NCBI RefSeq assembly: GCF_020171745.1
Contig: NZ_JAIVAH010000028.1
Location: forward strand, 62,001 to 126,000
Direction of reading: 5' to 3'
Origin: Prescottella equi
GTDB lineage: Bacteria > Actinomycetota > Actinomycetes > Mycobacteriales > Mycobacteriaceae
DNA length: 64,000 nt
Position 1 is the first letter of the stretch. Every line of letters begins with the position of its first letter. This document shows positions 25,130-34,119 of the stretch, piece by piece. The notes under the pieces are model-generated. The model was not told where the DNA came from. It was given only the letters and a program-made list of their open reading frames with translations, and made no database searches. The position numbers and the translations under genes are program-made.

Positions 25130-26217
25130 GGCTCGGGCGGGGAGGCCGCCGTGTGTCCGCGCACCAGTTCGGTCTCGAGCATCTCGACCGTCGTGACACC
25201 GGAGTCCGACCGCGACATCAGCAGCGCACCGGCCCGCCGGCCCTTGTCCTCCTGCGGCTGACGGACCGTGGTCAAGCCCTCGCGCAGGGCATCCTCGATC
25301 CCGTCGAAGCCGGTGATCGACACCCGACCCGGGACGTCGAGGCCCTCGCAGCGCGCCCAGTCGAGCGCGCCGAGCGCGAGCACGTCGGTGGTGCACACGA
25401 GCGCCGTGATGCCCGGGTTCACCGCGAACGCCTGTGCGGCCGCGGAGTGCCCGGCCTGCGCGTTGTGCTCGTAGCGTTCGACGACCGTGAGCGACGACGG
25501 GTCCAGGCCGGCGTCGGACATCGCGTCCCGGACACCGGCGATCCGCTCGCGCTGGACGTGAAAGTTGGGAGCGTGCAAGCGCTCGCCCTGGACGACACCG
25601 TCCACGCGATCCCGGCCGAGACGCATGCAGAGGACACCGATCTCCCTGTGCCCCAGCGAGATCAGGTAGTCGGCCACCTTCCGCATCGCGCTGCGGTCGT
25701 CGATGCCGACGAGCGAGGCGCCCGGCAGTTCGCGGGGCTGGTCGCAGATCACGGTCGGCAGGTGCCGCTCCCTCACCGCGGCGAGGTAGGGGTCGTCGTC
25801 GGCGACGGAGTACACGACGAAGCCGTCGACGCCGGCCTGCTGCACGACAGCGGCGGCCTCGACGTCGTCACGTCCCGGTCCGGCCGGAATGAGGAGCAGG
25901 CCCTGCCCCGCCGCCTCGCACGATTCGGTGAGGCCCGCGAGGAAACTCATCGCGGCGGGATCGCGGAACGAGTAACTGAGAGCCTCGGTCAGTAGCAGCC
26001 CCACCGCACCCGCGCGCCGAGTGCGCAGCGACCGGGCGACCGGATCGGGTCCCGGGTAGCCGCGCCGCTTCGCGGCCTGGAGCACACGCTCGCGCAGTTC
26101 CGCCGAAAGCTGATCGGGGCGGTTGTACGCATTGGAGACGGTCGTCCGCGAGACCTTCAACTCGGCGGCGAGCGACGCCAGAGTGGCTTGGCGACGTGGC
26201 TGTCGAGACCTTGGCAT
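25126..26217 (-). CDS. LacI-family transcriptional regulator
   Basis: A 363-residue regulator. The N-terminal helix-turn-helix reads TLASLAAELKVSRTTVSNAYNRP (about residues 11-33); a periplasmic-binding-protein-like sensor domain follows (about 65-350). The ATG at 26217 fits the normal spacing to the DNA-binding domain, although the frame stays open far upstream. It corresponds in position to Rv3575c. It is tail-to-tail with the phosphatase/GH15 gene, whose sugar substrate makes a trehalose-related effector plausible (inference), and divergent from znuA. Confidence 0.88.
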   Translation of the reverse strand: MPRSRQPRRQATLASLAAELKVSRTTVSNAYNRPDQLSAELRERVLQAAKRRGYPGPDPVARSLRTRRAGAVGLLLTEALSYSFRDPAAMSFLAGLTESCEAAGQGLLLIPAGPGRDDVEAAAVVQQAGVDGFVVYSVADDDPYLAAVRERHLPTVICDQPRELPGASLVGIDDRSAMRKVADYLISLGHREIGVLCMRLGRDRVDGVVQGERLHAPNFHVQRERIAGVRDAMSDAGLDPSSLTVVERYEHNAQAGHSAAAQAFAVNPGITALVCTTDVLALGALDWARCEGLDVPGRVSITGFDGIEDALREGLTTVRQPQEDKGRRAGALLMSRSDSGVTTVEMLETELVRGHTAASPPEP

Positions 26218-26305
26218 AACGGGACGGTAGCGGTTCGGAGGCCCCAGGGCGAACTGGAACCCGCCCCGGACCGACACGACCTGCACGGTTTCCGCTAAAG
26301 TGAAA

Positions 26306-26320
26306 CGGAAACGATTACCA
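26306..26320. promoter_or_regulatory. Zur-box-like palindrome upstream of znuA
   Basis: CGGAAACGATTACCA is an imperfect palindrome matching 11 of 15 positions of the actinobacterial Zur consensus (TGAAAACGATTTTCA as I recall it). It lies 60 bases before znuA in the divergent gap. A LacI operator is an alternative reading. Confidence 0.45.
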
Positions 26321-26380
26321 ATAACGTTTGGACCCGGCACCGGGTCGACGCTCATCCGAGTCGTGATCAGGAGAGACGAA

Positions 26381-27340
26381 GTGCGCATGCCCCGAAGGTT
26401 CCGTGCCTCACGAACCGCAGCGGCGGCCCTGGGTGCTGCCCTGGCAGCCCTGGCCCTCACGGCGTGCGGCACCTCCCCCGGGTCCGACGGCGAGATCCGC
26501 GTCGTCGCGTCCACCAACGTGTGGGGCAGCGTCGCGCAGGCCGTCGCCGGTGACCGCCTCGAGGTCACCTCGATCGTCAGCGAACCGTCGGCCGACCCAC
26601 ACTCCTACGAGGCCAGCCCCGCGGACGCCGCGAAGATCACCGACGCCTCCCTCGTGGTCCTCAACGGCGGCGGCTACGACCAGTTCGTCGAGGACGTCCT
26701 GAATTCCACCGGCGACAAGCCGACCGTCGACGCGTTCGATCTGTACGAGGAGCGCACCGGCACGCACGCCACCGAGTCCACCGAGGAGCACGCCGGCCAC
26801 TCGCACGGGTCGGTCAACGAACACGTCTGGTACGACATCCCGACCGTCGACGCCACCGCCACCGCTATCGCCGTCGAACTCGGCAAGCTCGACCCCGAAG
26901 GCGCCGACGTCTACACCCGCAACGCCGAGGCGTTCCGCAGCGAGCTGCGTCAGGTGTCCGAGACGACGGCCGGCATCGCGGCTGCCCATCGCGACGCGCC
27001 CATCGCGCAGACCGAACCCATCGCGCACTACCTGCTGCAGGCCGCGTCACTGAAGGACGTCACCCCCGAGGCGTTCACGAGCGCGATCGAGAACGGCACC
27101 GACCCGTCGCCCGCGTCGATCGCCGCGACGCGGGAGCTGCTGGCCGACAAGAAGGTCCGCGTCCTCGTCTACAACTCGCAGACCGTGGACAAGGTCACCG
27201 AGAACGTCCGCGAGAACGCCGAGAAGACCGGTATCCCGGTCGTCGAGGTCACCGAGACCCTGCCCGAGGGCATGGACTTCGTGCAGTGGCAGACCGCCAC
27301 GGCGCAGTCGCTCGCCGACGCCCTGAACGGTGCATCGTGA
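26381..27340 (+). CDS. znuA: Zinc ABC transporter substrate-binding lipoprotein
   Basis: A 319-residue cluster A-I metal-binding protein. A basic n-region and hydrophobic stretch end in the lipobox LTAC (Cys about residue 30). Predicted metal ligands include H in DPHSYE, a His-rich loop (EEHAGHSHGSVNEHVWYD) and a later His in PIAHYLLQ. The GTG at 26381 is chosen because AGGAGAG lies 6 bases upstream; ATG 26387 is an alternative, as is a longer frame to 26300 without an RBS. The stop overlaps the znuC start. It would deliver Zn2+ (or Mn2+) to ZnuB. Confidence 0.9.
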   Translation: MRMPRRFRASRTAAAALGAALAALALTACGTSPGSDGEIRVVASTNVWGSVAQAVAGDRLEVTSIVSEPSADPHSYEASPADAAKITDASLVVLNGGGYDQFVEDVLNSTGDKPTVDAFDLYEERTGTHATESTEEHAGHSHGSVNEHVWYDIPTVDATATAIAVELGKLDPEGADVYTRNAEAFRSELRQVSETTAGIAAAHRDAPIAQTEPIAHYLLQAASLKDVTPEAFTSAIENGTDPSPASIAATRELLADKKVRVLVYNSQTVDKVTENVRENAEKTGIPVVEVTETLPEGMDFVQWQTATAQSLADALNGAS

Positions 27341-28182
27341 GCGCCGCCCCCGCCGTCGAACTGCGCGACGCCTGCCTGTCGTTCGGTGAGCGCACGCTCT
27401 GGTCCGAACTGAACCTGGCCGTCGAGCAGGGCGAGTTCATCGCCGTCCTGGGTCCCAACGGCTCCGGCAAGACGTCGCTGCTCAAGGTCCTGCTCGGTCA
27501 GCTCGCACCGACGTCCGGCACCGTCCGGATCGCCGGCACCCCGGCCAAGGCCGGCAACGCCCACGTCGGGTACGTACCGCAGCAGAAGTCCCTCGACGAG
27601 GGGCTGCCGCTGCGCGGACGCGACCTCGTCGGGCTCGGCGTCGACGGGCACCGCTGGGGCACCGGGCTGTTCGGACGGGCCAAGCGGCGCGAGATCGTCG
27701 ACTCCGCCATCGCGCAGGTGGGCGCCCAGGCGTACGCCGACGCGCCGATCGGGTCGATGTCGGGCGGCGAGCAGCAGCGACTGCGGATCGCGCAGGCGCT
27801 CGTCGGCGACCCCAAGGTGCTGCTGTGCGACGAGCCGCTGCTCAGCCTCGACATCGCCAACCAGCACCGCGTGTCCGAGCTGATCGACCGCCGGCGCCGC
27901 GACCACGACACCGCGGTCCTGTTCGTCACCCACGAGATCAACCCGATCCTGCCGCTCGTCGACCGCGTCCTCTACCTGGTCGACGGCAAGTTCCAGATCG
28001 GGACGCCCGAGGAGGTCATGACCTCCGAGGTGCTGTCCGACCTGTACCGCACCGACGTCGAGGTGCTGCACGTGCGCGGCCGCCTCGTGGTCGTCGGCAC
28101 CGGCGACGCCATCGACGCGCTCGGCAGCGGCGGCGGCCCCCGCCCCGGCGAGGGCGTCCACCACACCGAGGACCACGCATGA
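27337..28182 (+). CDS. znuC: Zinc ABC transporter ATPase
   Basis: A 281-residue ATPase with Walker A GPNGSGKT, Q-loop region YVPQQKSL, signature SGGEQQR and Walker B VLLCDEPL. The C-terminal extension is rich in glycine and histidine (GGGPRPGEGVHHTEDH). The GTG start overlaps the znuA stop by three bases and the gene's stop overlaps the znuB ATG, showing a tightly coupled three-gene operon. Confidence 0.92.
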   Translation: MSAAPAVELRDACLSFGERTLWSELNLAVEQGEFIAVLGPNGSGKTSLLKVLLGQLAPTSGTVRIAGTPAKAGNAHVGYVPQQKSLDEGLPLRGRDLVGLGVDGHRWGTGLFGRAKRREIVDSAIAQVGAQAYADAPIGSMSGGEQQRLRIAQALVGDPKVLLCDEPLLSLDIANQHRVSELIDRRRRDHDTAVLFVTHEINPILPLVDRVLYLVDGKFQIGTPEEVMTSEVLSDLYRTDVEVLHVRGRLVVVGTGDAIDALGSGGGPRPGEGVHHTEDHA

Positions 28183-29078
28183 GCAACAAGTTCACCGACG
28201 CGATGTCGCACCTGTTCGACTTCTCCGCGACCGCCGACCTGCTGCGCTACGACTTCGTCCAGCAGGCGCTGATCGCGGGCGCGATCCTCGGCCTGCTCGC
28301 CGGCGTCATCGGTCCGCTCATCGTGAGCCGGCAGATGTCGTTCGCGGTGCACGGGACGTCGGAGTTGTCGCTGACCGGCGCCTCGGCCGCACTGCTCATC
28401 GGCGTCGGGGTCGGCATCGGCGCCGTCGTCGGATCCGTCGTCGCCGCCGTCCTGTTCGGGCTGCTGGGAACCAAGGCGCGCGAACGCGATTCGGTGATCG
28501 GCGTGATCATGGCGTTCGGCCTGGGCCTGTCGGTGCTGTTCCTGTGGGCGTACGACGGCCGCACCGGCACCAGTTTCTCGCTGCTGGTGGGCCAGATCGT
28601 CGCGCCCGGCAATTCGGGCCTGGCGCTGCTGCTGGGCTGCGCGGTCGTCGTCCTCGGCACGCTGTCGGTGATCTACCGGCCGCTGCTGTTCGCGAGCACC
28701 GACCCCGACGTCGCCGCCGCCCGTGGCGTGCCGGTGCGCGGCCTGTCCATCGTGTTCGCGGTCCTCGTCGGCATCACCGCCGCACTGGGCGTGCAGATCG
28801 TCGGCGCCCTGCTCGTCATGGCGCTGCTGATCACCCCGGCCGCCGCGGCCGGGCACGTCACCGCGAACCCACTCAAGGCGACCGTGCTCGCGGTGCTGTT
28901 CGCGGAACTGGCCGCCGTCGGCGGCATCCTGCTCTCGCTCGCCCCGGGCGTTCCGGTGTCGACGTTCGTCACCACGATCTCGTTCGTGATCTACCTGGTG
29001 TGCCGCGCGATCGGCGCGTCCCGACGACGGTCCGAGGGACGCGCGGTCATCCCGGCCGGGGAGCACGTCCACGCCTGA
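28179..29078 (+). CDS. znuB: Zinc ABC transporter permease
   Basis: A 299-residue membrane protein of the ABC-3 family with about eight hydrophobic helices. The family's pattern SRQMSFAVHGTSELSLTGAS near residues 50-69 and the AARGVPVRGLSIVF cytoplasmic segment are present. It completes the znuACB operon. A GC-rich palindrome 30 bases after the stop may act as the terminator. Confidence 0.9.
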   Translation: MSNKFTDAMSHLFDFSATADLLRYDFVQQALIAGAILGLLAGVIGPLIVSRQMSFAVHGTSELSLTGASAALLIGVGVGIGAVVGSVVAAVLFGLLGTKARERDSVIGVIMAFGLGLSVLFLWAYDGRTGTSFSLLVGQIVAPGNSGLALLLGCAVVVLGTLSVIYRPLLFASTDPDVAAARGVPVRGLSIVFAVLVGITAALGVQIVGALLVMALLITPAAAAGHVTANPLKATVLAVLFAELAAVGGILLSLAPGVPVSTFVTTISFVIYLVCRAIGASRRRSEGRAVIPAGEHVHA

Positions 29079-29107
29079 CCGTTTCCACACGCCGTAGACG
29101 CGCAGTC

Positions 29108-29125
29108 CACCCCCGATCGGGGGTG
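29108..29125. terminator. Perfect 18-base palindrome after znuB
   Basis: CACCCCCGATCGGGGGTG can fold as a 7-bp stem with a GATC loop. It is either the znu terminator or an operator for the gene at 29199. Confidence 0.5.
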
Positions 29126-29186
29126 ACCGAACCGTAGGTCGTCGCCCTAGATTCGGTGTCGAATCATTTGCAGGCACCGAGTTCGC

Positions 29187-29194
29187 AGGGAGAG
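29187..29194 (+). promoter_or_regulatory. Ribosome binding site that points to an ATC start
   Basis: AGGGAGAG lies 5-6 bases before ATC 29199, exactly where the reading frame of the thioesterase begins to look like the family. No ATG, GTG or TTG in frame lies at a usable distance. Confidence 0.6.
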
Positions 29195-29198
29195 AAAG

Positions 29199-29975
29199 AT
29201 CCACTACTTCGAACGAGTTTCCGAGACAGCGTTCCTCGCGAGCAGCCATACCGGCGGCGCCTGGAACACCGAGGAACAGCACATCGCACCCGCGCTCGGC
29301 CTGCTCGCGCACGTCATCGAAACCGACCGTGATCGGCGCCGCGACGACCGTCCGGCCATCGGCCGACTGTCCTACGACATCCTCGGCACGCTCCCGATCG
29401 GTGTCGTGGACGCCTCGGTCCGGACGCTGCGCGCCGGGCGCACGATCGAACTGGTCGAGGCCACGCTCAGCCACGACGGCCGCCCCGCGGTGGTGGCGCG
29501 GGCCTGGCTGATGCGGTCCTTCGAGACCCAACCGTTCGGCGGCACCCCGTTCCCCACCATCGCGGCGCCCGACGACATGCCGGCGTGGGACGCGACGACG
29601 GTCTGGCCGGGCGGGTTCATCGAGTCCGTCGACGTGCGCCGTGACCACGTCGAGCCCGGCCGCGCCTCGTTCTGGGTCCGCACCCCGATCCCGCTCGTCG
29701 CGGACGAACAGGTCAGCGCCGTCGCCCGAACCGCCGGGCTGCTCGACATCGCCAACGGCATGGCCACCCGGGTCAGCCCGGCCGAGGTGGCGTTCCCCAA
29801 CCTCGACCTCACCCTGCACCTGTTCGCCGAACCGGACGGCGAGTGGGTCGGATTCGACACGTCCGTCAGCTTCGGTTCCTCCGGGATCGGGCTGACCCAC
29901 AGCACCATCAGTGGCGTGCGCGGCCCGGTCGGAACGTCGTCGCAGATCCTCACGGTGCGGCCCACCGCGCGATAG
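29199..29975 (+). CDS. Acyl-CoA thioesterase family protein, apparent ATC start
   Basis: About 258 residues of a hot-dog thioesterase-like protein (TesB/acyl-CoA thioesterase type). Segments include HTGGAWNTEEQHIAPALGLL near the N-terminus, GRLSYDILG (residues about 55-63), and the C-terminal SFGSSGIGLTHSTISG. The frame is open and protein-like from 29199, and the first 69 codons match what such proteins carry, but codon 1 is ATC. The nearest conventional in-frame start is GTG 29406, which would delete the first hot-dog strand set. Either ATC is used for initiation, or a point change has damaged the start. Isolated transcription unit. Confidence 0.7.
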   Translation: MHYFERVSETAFLASSHTGGAWNTEEQHIAPALGLLAHVIETDRDRRRDDRPAIGRLSYDILGTLPIGVVDASVRTLRAGRTIELVEATLSHDGRPAVVARAWLMRSFETQPFGGTPFPTIAAPDDMPAWDATTVWPGGFIESVDVRRDHVEPGRASFWVRTPIPLVADEQVSAVARTAGLLDIANGMATRVSPAEVAFPNLDLTLHLFAEPDGEWVGFDTSVSFGSSGIGLTHSTISGVRGPVGTSSQILTVRPTAR

Positions 29976-30030
29976 CGGGCGTACGAGCGTGCACGGCCGG
30001 GGCGGCGCCGCACGGAACTAGGATCGAAGC

Positions 30031-30789
30031 GTGGTGATGATCGATCTCAACAGCGACCTCGGCGAGAGCTTCGGGACGTGGACCCTCGGCGACGACGCGG
30101 CGATGCTCGATCTCGTCACGAGTGCGAACGTCGCGGCCGGCTTCCACGCCGGTGACCCGTCAACGCTGCTGCGCACGTGCCGGGACGCCGCGGCGCGGGA
30201 CGTGAGGATCGGCGCCCAGGTCGGCTACCACGATCTGGCCGGGTTCGGACGCCGGTTCATCGACGTGTCCGCCGACGACCTGACCGCCGACGTGATCTAC
30301 CAGATCGGCGCACTCGACGCCCTCGCCCGCACCGCGGGATCCGGCGTCACCTACGTGAAACCGCACGGCGCGCTGTACAACGCGATCGTCCACCACCGCG
30401 ACCAGGCGCGGGCGGTCGTCGACGCGGTGCGTGCGGTGAACCCGTCGCTGCCGGTACTCGGGCTGCCCGGGTCGGTGTTCCTCGCGGAGGCGGAGAAGGC
30501 CGGACTGCGCGTCGTCACCGAGGCGTTCGCCGACCGCGCCTACACCCCCGAGGGCACGCTCGTCCCGCGCACCGAACCGGGCGCCGTCGTACACGACCCG
30601 GACGTCGTCGCGCAGCGGGTGCTGCAGCTGGTCACCACCGGCACGATCGAGGCGATCGACGGCACCCCGATCGTCGTGTCCGCGGAGACGATCTGCGTCC
30701 ACGGCGACACCCCCGCCGCGGTCGCGATGGCCGCGGCGATCCGAAAGCTGCTCGACACCGAGAAGATTCACGTGAAACCGTTCGTGTGA
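30031..30789 (+). CDS. pxpA: 5-oxoprolinase subunit A (LamB/YcsF family)
   Basis: A 252-residue TIM-barrel-like LamB/YcsF protein. It opens with [13 protein letters not shown] and contains [15 protein letters not shown] and [10 protein letters not shown], all family signatures. With PxpB and PxpC it hydrolyses 5-oxo-L-proline to glutamate using ATP. The start could be GTG 30031 or ATG 30037. The stop overlaps the pxpB ATG by one base (TGATG). Confidence 0.92.
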   Translation: MVMIDLNSDLGESFGTWTLGDDAAMLDLVTSANVAAGFHAGDPSTLLRTCRDAAARDVRIGAQVGYHDLAGFGRRFIDVSADDLTADVIYQIGALDALARTAGSGVTYVKPHGALYNAIVHHRDQARAVVDAVRAVNPSLPVLGLPGSVFLAEAEKAGLRVVTEAFADRAYTPEGTLVPRTEPGAVVHDPDVVAQRVLQLVTTGTIEAIDGTPIVVSAETICVHGDTPAAVAMAAAIRKLLDTEKIHVKPFV

Positions 30790-31394
30790 TGCACATTCTC
30801 CCCATGGGCGATCGGGCGCTGCTGGTCGAGTTCGACGGACTCGACGCGACGCTCGCGCACTACCGCGGAATGGCCGCGGACCGGCATCCGGCCGTCACCG
30901 ATCTGGTGCCCGCGGCGCGCACCGTCCTCGTCCGGTTCCACGGCGCCCGCCCCGATCGCGTTGCGGCGTGGGCGCGTTCGACCGCCCCGATCACCGCCGA
31001 CGCGCTGCCGCCCACCGCGCCCATCGAGATCCCCGTCCGCTACGACGGCCCGGACCTGGCGGAGGTCGGCGAGATCACGGGCCTCGGGGCAGACGGCGTG
31101 ATCGCCGCCCACACCGGGCAGACCTGGACGGTGGCGTTCGTCGGCTTCAGCCCCGGCTTCGGCTACCTCGTCGGCGAGGACGCCCGCCTGCACGTCCCCC
31201 GCCGGTCGTCGCCCCGCACCACCGTCCCGGCCGGCGCCGTCGGACTGGCAGGGGAATTCTCGGGCATCTACCCGCGTAGTTCACCCGGCGGCTGGCAGTT
31301 GATCGGCAGCACCACCGAACGCATGTGGGACGTCGACCGCGACCCGCCGGCGCTGCTCCAACCGGGCACCGTCGTCACCTTCGTCGCCGTCTGA
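30789..31394 (+). CDS. pxpB: 5-oxoprolinase subunit B (KipI family)
   Basis: A 201-residue protein with the KipI/PxpB hallmarks GDRALLVEF at the N-terminus and FVGFSPGFGYLVGED followed by [26 protein letters not shown] in the cyclophilin-like C-terminal domain. It partners PxpC in the ATP-dependent step. Translation is coupled to pxpA. A large hairpin repeat follows within 12 bases. Confidence 0.92.
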   Translation: MHILPMGDRALLVEFDGLDATLAHYRGMAADRHPAVTDLVPAARTVLVRFHGARPDRVAAWARSTAPITADALPPTAPIEIPVRYDGPDLAEVGEITGLGADGVIAAHTGQTWTVAFVGFSPGFGYLVGEDARLHVPRRSSPRTTVPAGAVGLAGEFSGIYPRSSPGGWQLIGSTTERMWDVDRDPPALLQPGTVVTFVAV

Positions 31395-31406
31395 GCCCCA
31401 CCCGCG

Positions 31407-31515
31407 CCCCCGCGTTTTGCGCACTTATCGCGCCTCACGCACCCGGAATCTCGCGATAAGTGCGCGAAACGCGGGGGTGGGCGCAGGAATTTCTACGACA
31501 AGTGCGCAAAACGCG
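31407..31515. repeat. Three copies of a 20-base REP-like motif forming a 26-bp hairpin
   Basis: Copies 1 and 2 face each other (arms 31407-31432 and 31452-31477, one G-U wobble). Copy 3 (31496-31515) repeats copy 2 in the same orientation. The core is CGAyAAGTGCGCrAAACGCG. The element fills the gap between the convergent pxpB and ZIP genes; copy 3 ends next to the ZIP stop codon. It can terminate both genes. Confidence 0.85.
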
Positions 31516-31517
31516 AG

Positions 31518-32207
31518 TCAGGCGCCGAGGGCGAAGGCGACGAGAAAGCCGAGGGCCGTGGACAGCCCGACCCACCAACCACCCTCGCGGTAGGCCTCGG
31601 GCATGAGCGAATCGGCGAGCACCGCGATGGTCGCGCCGCCCGCGAAGGCCTGGATGACGGCGATGTCGCCGTCGGAGATGTTGTCGGAGATCGCATTCGC
31701 GCCGATCACCACCAGCACGAGAACGGCCGCGGTGATCGACCACACCCCGAACGCCCGACGCGAATCGAACCCGGGTTGCTTACGCATCGACGCCGCGCCC
31801 GCGACGGATTCGGGGACGTTGCCGACCGCGACTGCCACCAGCAGCACCACTCCCCCACCCTCCATGAGCGAGACACCGAGCGCGGTGTTCTCGGGGATGC
31901 CGTCGAGCAGCGCGCCGAGCATCAACGCCCAGCCGAGCGCCGCGGGTCCGAGTTTGTTCTCCACGAGATGGTCGGCCACGACGTACACCAACGCACCGGC
32001 CAGCAACGCCGTGCCGGCGATCCACACCCCCTCGATCGCGAACGCGGGTGCGAACAGTTCCGACGACACCGCCGCCACCATCGTGCCCGCGCCGAACGCC
32101 ATGAGCGCGGCCAACAGCGGCCTCGGGAGGTTGTAGCGCAGCCCGATCCACGCACCGAACAACAACGGCAGAGCCGTTCCCAGACCGTACAGCGCGGCTG
32201 TCAGCAT
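31518..32207 (-). CDS. ZIP-family metal transporter
   Basis: A 229-residue membrane protein with about seven or eight helices. The ZIP helix-4 and helix-5 signatures are visible as LGALLDGIPENTALGVSL (His replaced by Asp in the HNxxDG position, as in some bacterial ZIPs) and VAVGNVPESVAGAASM (NxPE/NVPES). The ATG at 32207 lies 46 bases from the divergent pxpC start. It is likely to import Zn2+ or Fe2+. It is embedded, in the opposite direction, inside the pxp gene set. Confidence 0.82.
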   Translation of the reverse strand: MLTAALYGLGTALPLLFGAWIGLRYNLPRPLLAALMAFGAGTMVAAVSSELFAPAFAIEGVWIAGTALLAGALVYVVADHLVENKLGPAALGWALMLGALLDGIPENTALGVSLMEGGGVVLLVAVAVGNVPESVAGAASMRKQPGFDSRRAFGVWSITAAVLVLVVIGANAISDNISDGDIAVIQAFAGGATIAVLADSLMPEAYREGGWWVGLSTALGFLVAFALGA

Positions 32208-32253
32208 CGATCGATCGTAATGAGCGCCGAACCCGATGGGCGACAATCGACGC

Positions 32254-33117
32254 ATGGCATGGCTCGAAGTCCTGCGCGCCGGCGCACGCACCACCGTCCA
32301 GGACCGCGGCCGGCCCGGGCACGCCGCCCTCGGCGTCGGGACCTCCGGCGCCGCCGACGTCGTCGCCCACGACGGCGCGAACCGGCTCGTCGGCAACGAT
32401 CCCGGTGCCGCGACCCTCGAGGCGACGCTCGGCGGCCTACGGGTGCGCGTGCACGGGGCCACCACCGTCGCCGTCACCGGCGCGCCCACTCCGATCACCG
32501 TGAACGGCAAAACCCGACCGCTCTACTCGACGCTGCATCTGCGGGACGGCGACGAGATCGCGCTCGGGATCGCGACCACCGGACTGCGCGCCTACCTCGC
32601 GGTGCGTGGCGGCATCGACGTCGCCCCCGTCCTCGGCAGCCGCGCGACCGACACCCTGTCCGGGATCGGCCCGGCGCCCGTCCGGGACGGGGACCGTCTG
32701 CCCGTCGGCGAGCCCCGAGGCGAGTTGCCCGCCGAGGACCTCATCCCGCCGCCCGCACCGGCCGCCGACCCCGTCGAACTGCGCGTCCGGATGGGGCCGC
32801 GCGAAAACTGGTTCACGCCGGCCTCGCACGCAGCGCTGGTGCAGCGGCTGTGGACGGTCGGCACGGACACCGACCGGGTCGGGGCCCGCCTGGACGGCCC
32901 GGGCCCGCTGCACCGCGCCCACCACGGCGAACTGCCCAGCGAGGGCATGGTCGCCGGTGCGCTGCAGGTGCCGCCGAACGGGATGCCGGTGCTCTTCCTC
33001 GCCGACCACCCGGTGACCGGCGGGTACCCGGTGATCGCCGTGGTCCTCGAAGACGACATCCCGGCCGCAGCTCAGCTGCGACCGGGATGTCGGATCAGGT
33101 TCCGGAGGGTGCTGTGA
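32254..33117 (+). CDS. pxpC: 5-oxoprolinase subunit C (KipA/biotin-dependent carboxylase-like)
   Basis: A 287-residue protein with MAWLEVLRAGARTTVQDRGRPGHAALGV-like start, a typical PxpC/KipA opening (EVLxxGxxTTVQDxGRxG). It also has YLAVRGGIDV and, near the end, PVLFLADHPVTGGYPVIAVV. It completes the PxpABC enzyme although it is separated from pxpAB by the ZIP gene. ATG 32254 is preferred to ATG 32236. Only 3 bases separate its stop from the convergent rlmB end. Confidence 0.92.
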   Translation: MAWLEVLRAGARTTVQDRGRPGHAALGVGTSGAADVVAHDGANRLVGNDPGAATLEATLGGLRVRVHGATTVAVTGAPTPITVNGKTRPLYSTLHLRDGDEIALGIATTGLRAYLAVRGGIDVAPVLGSRATDTLSGIGPAPVRDGDRLPVGEPRGELPAEDLIPPPAPAADPVELRVRMGPRENWFTPASHAALVQRLWTVGTDTDRVGARLDGPGPLHRAHHGELPSEGMVAGALQVPPNGMPVLFLADHPVTGGYPVIAVVLEDDIPAAAQLRPGCRIRFRRVL

Positions 33118-33120
33118 GAA

Positions 33121-34119
33121 TCAGCCCCGCCGCTGGCGCGCGATCTCGGAGAGCACGACGCCCGCCGCGACGGACGCGTTGAGCGACTCGACGTCGCCGG
33201 CCATCGGGATGCTGAGGATCGAGTCGCAGGTCTCGCGGACCAGACGCGAGAGGCCCTTGCCCTCGGAGCCGACGACGATGACGACGGGGCCGGTGCCCTG
33301 GTAGGTGTCGAGGCTCGTGTCGCCGCCCGCGTCGAGGCCGACGACCTGGACACCCTTCGCCTGCCAATCCTTCAGCGTACGAGTCAGATTCGTTGCACGA
33401 GCGACGGGCAGCCGAGCGGCGGCACCGGCACTGGTGCGCCATGCGACCGCCGTGACACTGGCGCTGCGACGCTGCGGGATGACGACGCCGTGGCCACCGA
33501 ACGCGGCCACCGAACGCACCACCGCACCGAGGTTGCGCGGATCGGTGATGTTGTCGAGCGCCACCAGCAGCGCGGGCTCCTGACGGGTGCGGGCCGCGGT
33601 GAGCAGATCGTCCGGATGCGCGTACTTGTACGGCGGCACCTGCAGGCCGATGCCCTGGTGCAGTCCGTTGGCGCTCATGCGGTCCAGGTCGGTGCGCGGA
33701 ACCTCGAGGATCGAGATGCCCGCGTCGGCCGCGCGCTGCACGGACTCCTTCAGGCGGTCGTCGGACTCGGCGCCCACCGCGACGTACAGCGCGGTCGCCG
33801 GCACACCGGCACGCAGGCACTCGACGACCGGGTTACGGCCGAGCACCATCTCCGGACCGTCCTCGGTCTTGCGGGTGACCGGTCCACGACCGCCGGGGCG
33901 GCCGCCACCGGAACGCCCACCACCGGTCGAGCGCTGCTCCGCGGCCTTGGCCGCGGCCCGGGCGCGCTTCGCGGCGGGATGCTTGGTGCGCTCCTCGGCG
34001 GGGGGCGTCGCGCCACGGCCCGCGAGACCCCGGCGGTGCTTGCCACCGGATCCGCTGACCTGGCCCTTCTTGGTGCCTTCCTTGCGGACCGCGCCGCGCC
34101 TGCTCGAATTACCAGCCAT
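33121..34119 (-). CDS. rlmB: 23S rRNA 2'-O-methyltransferase (RlmB/TrmH, SpoU family)
   Basis: A 332-residue SpoU methyltransferase. The N-terminal 85 residues are a disordered, Lys/Arg/Gly-rich tail. A substrate-binding domain starts at [14 protein letters not shown], and the knotted SPOUT domain has [30 protein letters not shown] and [18 protein letters not shown] (motifs 1-3). The start overlaps the cysS stop (TGATG). It follows cysS exactly as Rv3579c follows Rv3580c. Confidence 0.92.
   Translation of the reverse strand: MAGNSSRRGAVRKEGTKKGQVSGSGGKHRRGLAGRGATPPAEERTKHPAAKRARAAAKAAEQRSTGGGRSGGGRPGGRGPVTRKTEDGPEMVLGRNPVVECLRAGVPATALYVAVGAESDDRLKESVQRAADAGISILEVPRTDLDRMSANGLHQGIGLQVPPYKYAHPDDLLTAARTRQEPALLVALDNITDPRNLGAVVRSVAAFGGHGVVIPQRRSASVTAVAWRTSAGAAARLPVARATNLTRTLKDWQAKGVQVVGLDAGGDTSLDTYQGTGPVVIVVGSEGKGLSRLVRETCDSILSIPMAGDVESLNASVAAGVVLSEIARQRRG

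Noticed and set aside
27972-29900. A 642-codon open frame antisense to znuC-znuB and the thioesterase
   Set aside because: Low-complexity Gly/Asp/Arg/Gln translation spanning three real genes.
29406-29975. Starting the thioesterase at GTG 29406
   Set aside because: It removes about 69 protein-like codons and has no RBS, while the ATC at 29199 has a well-placed one.
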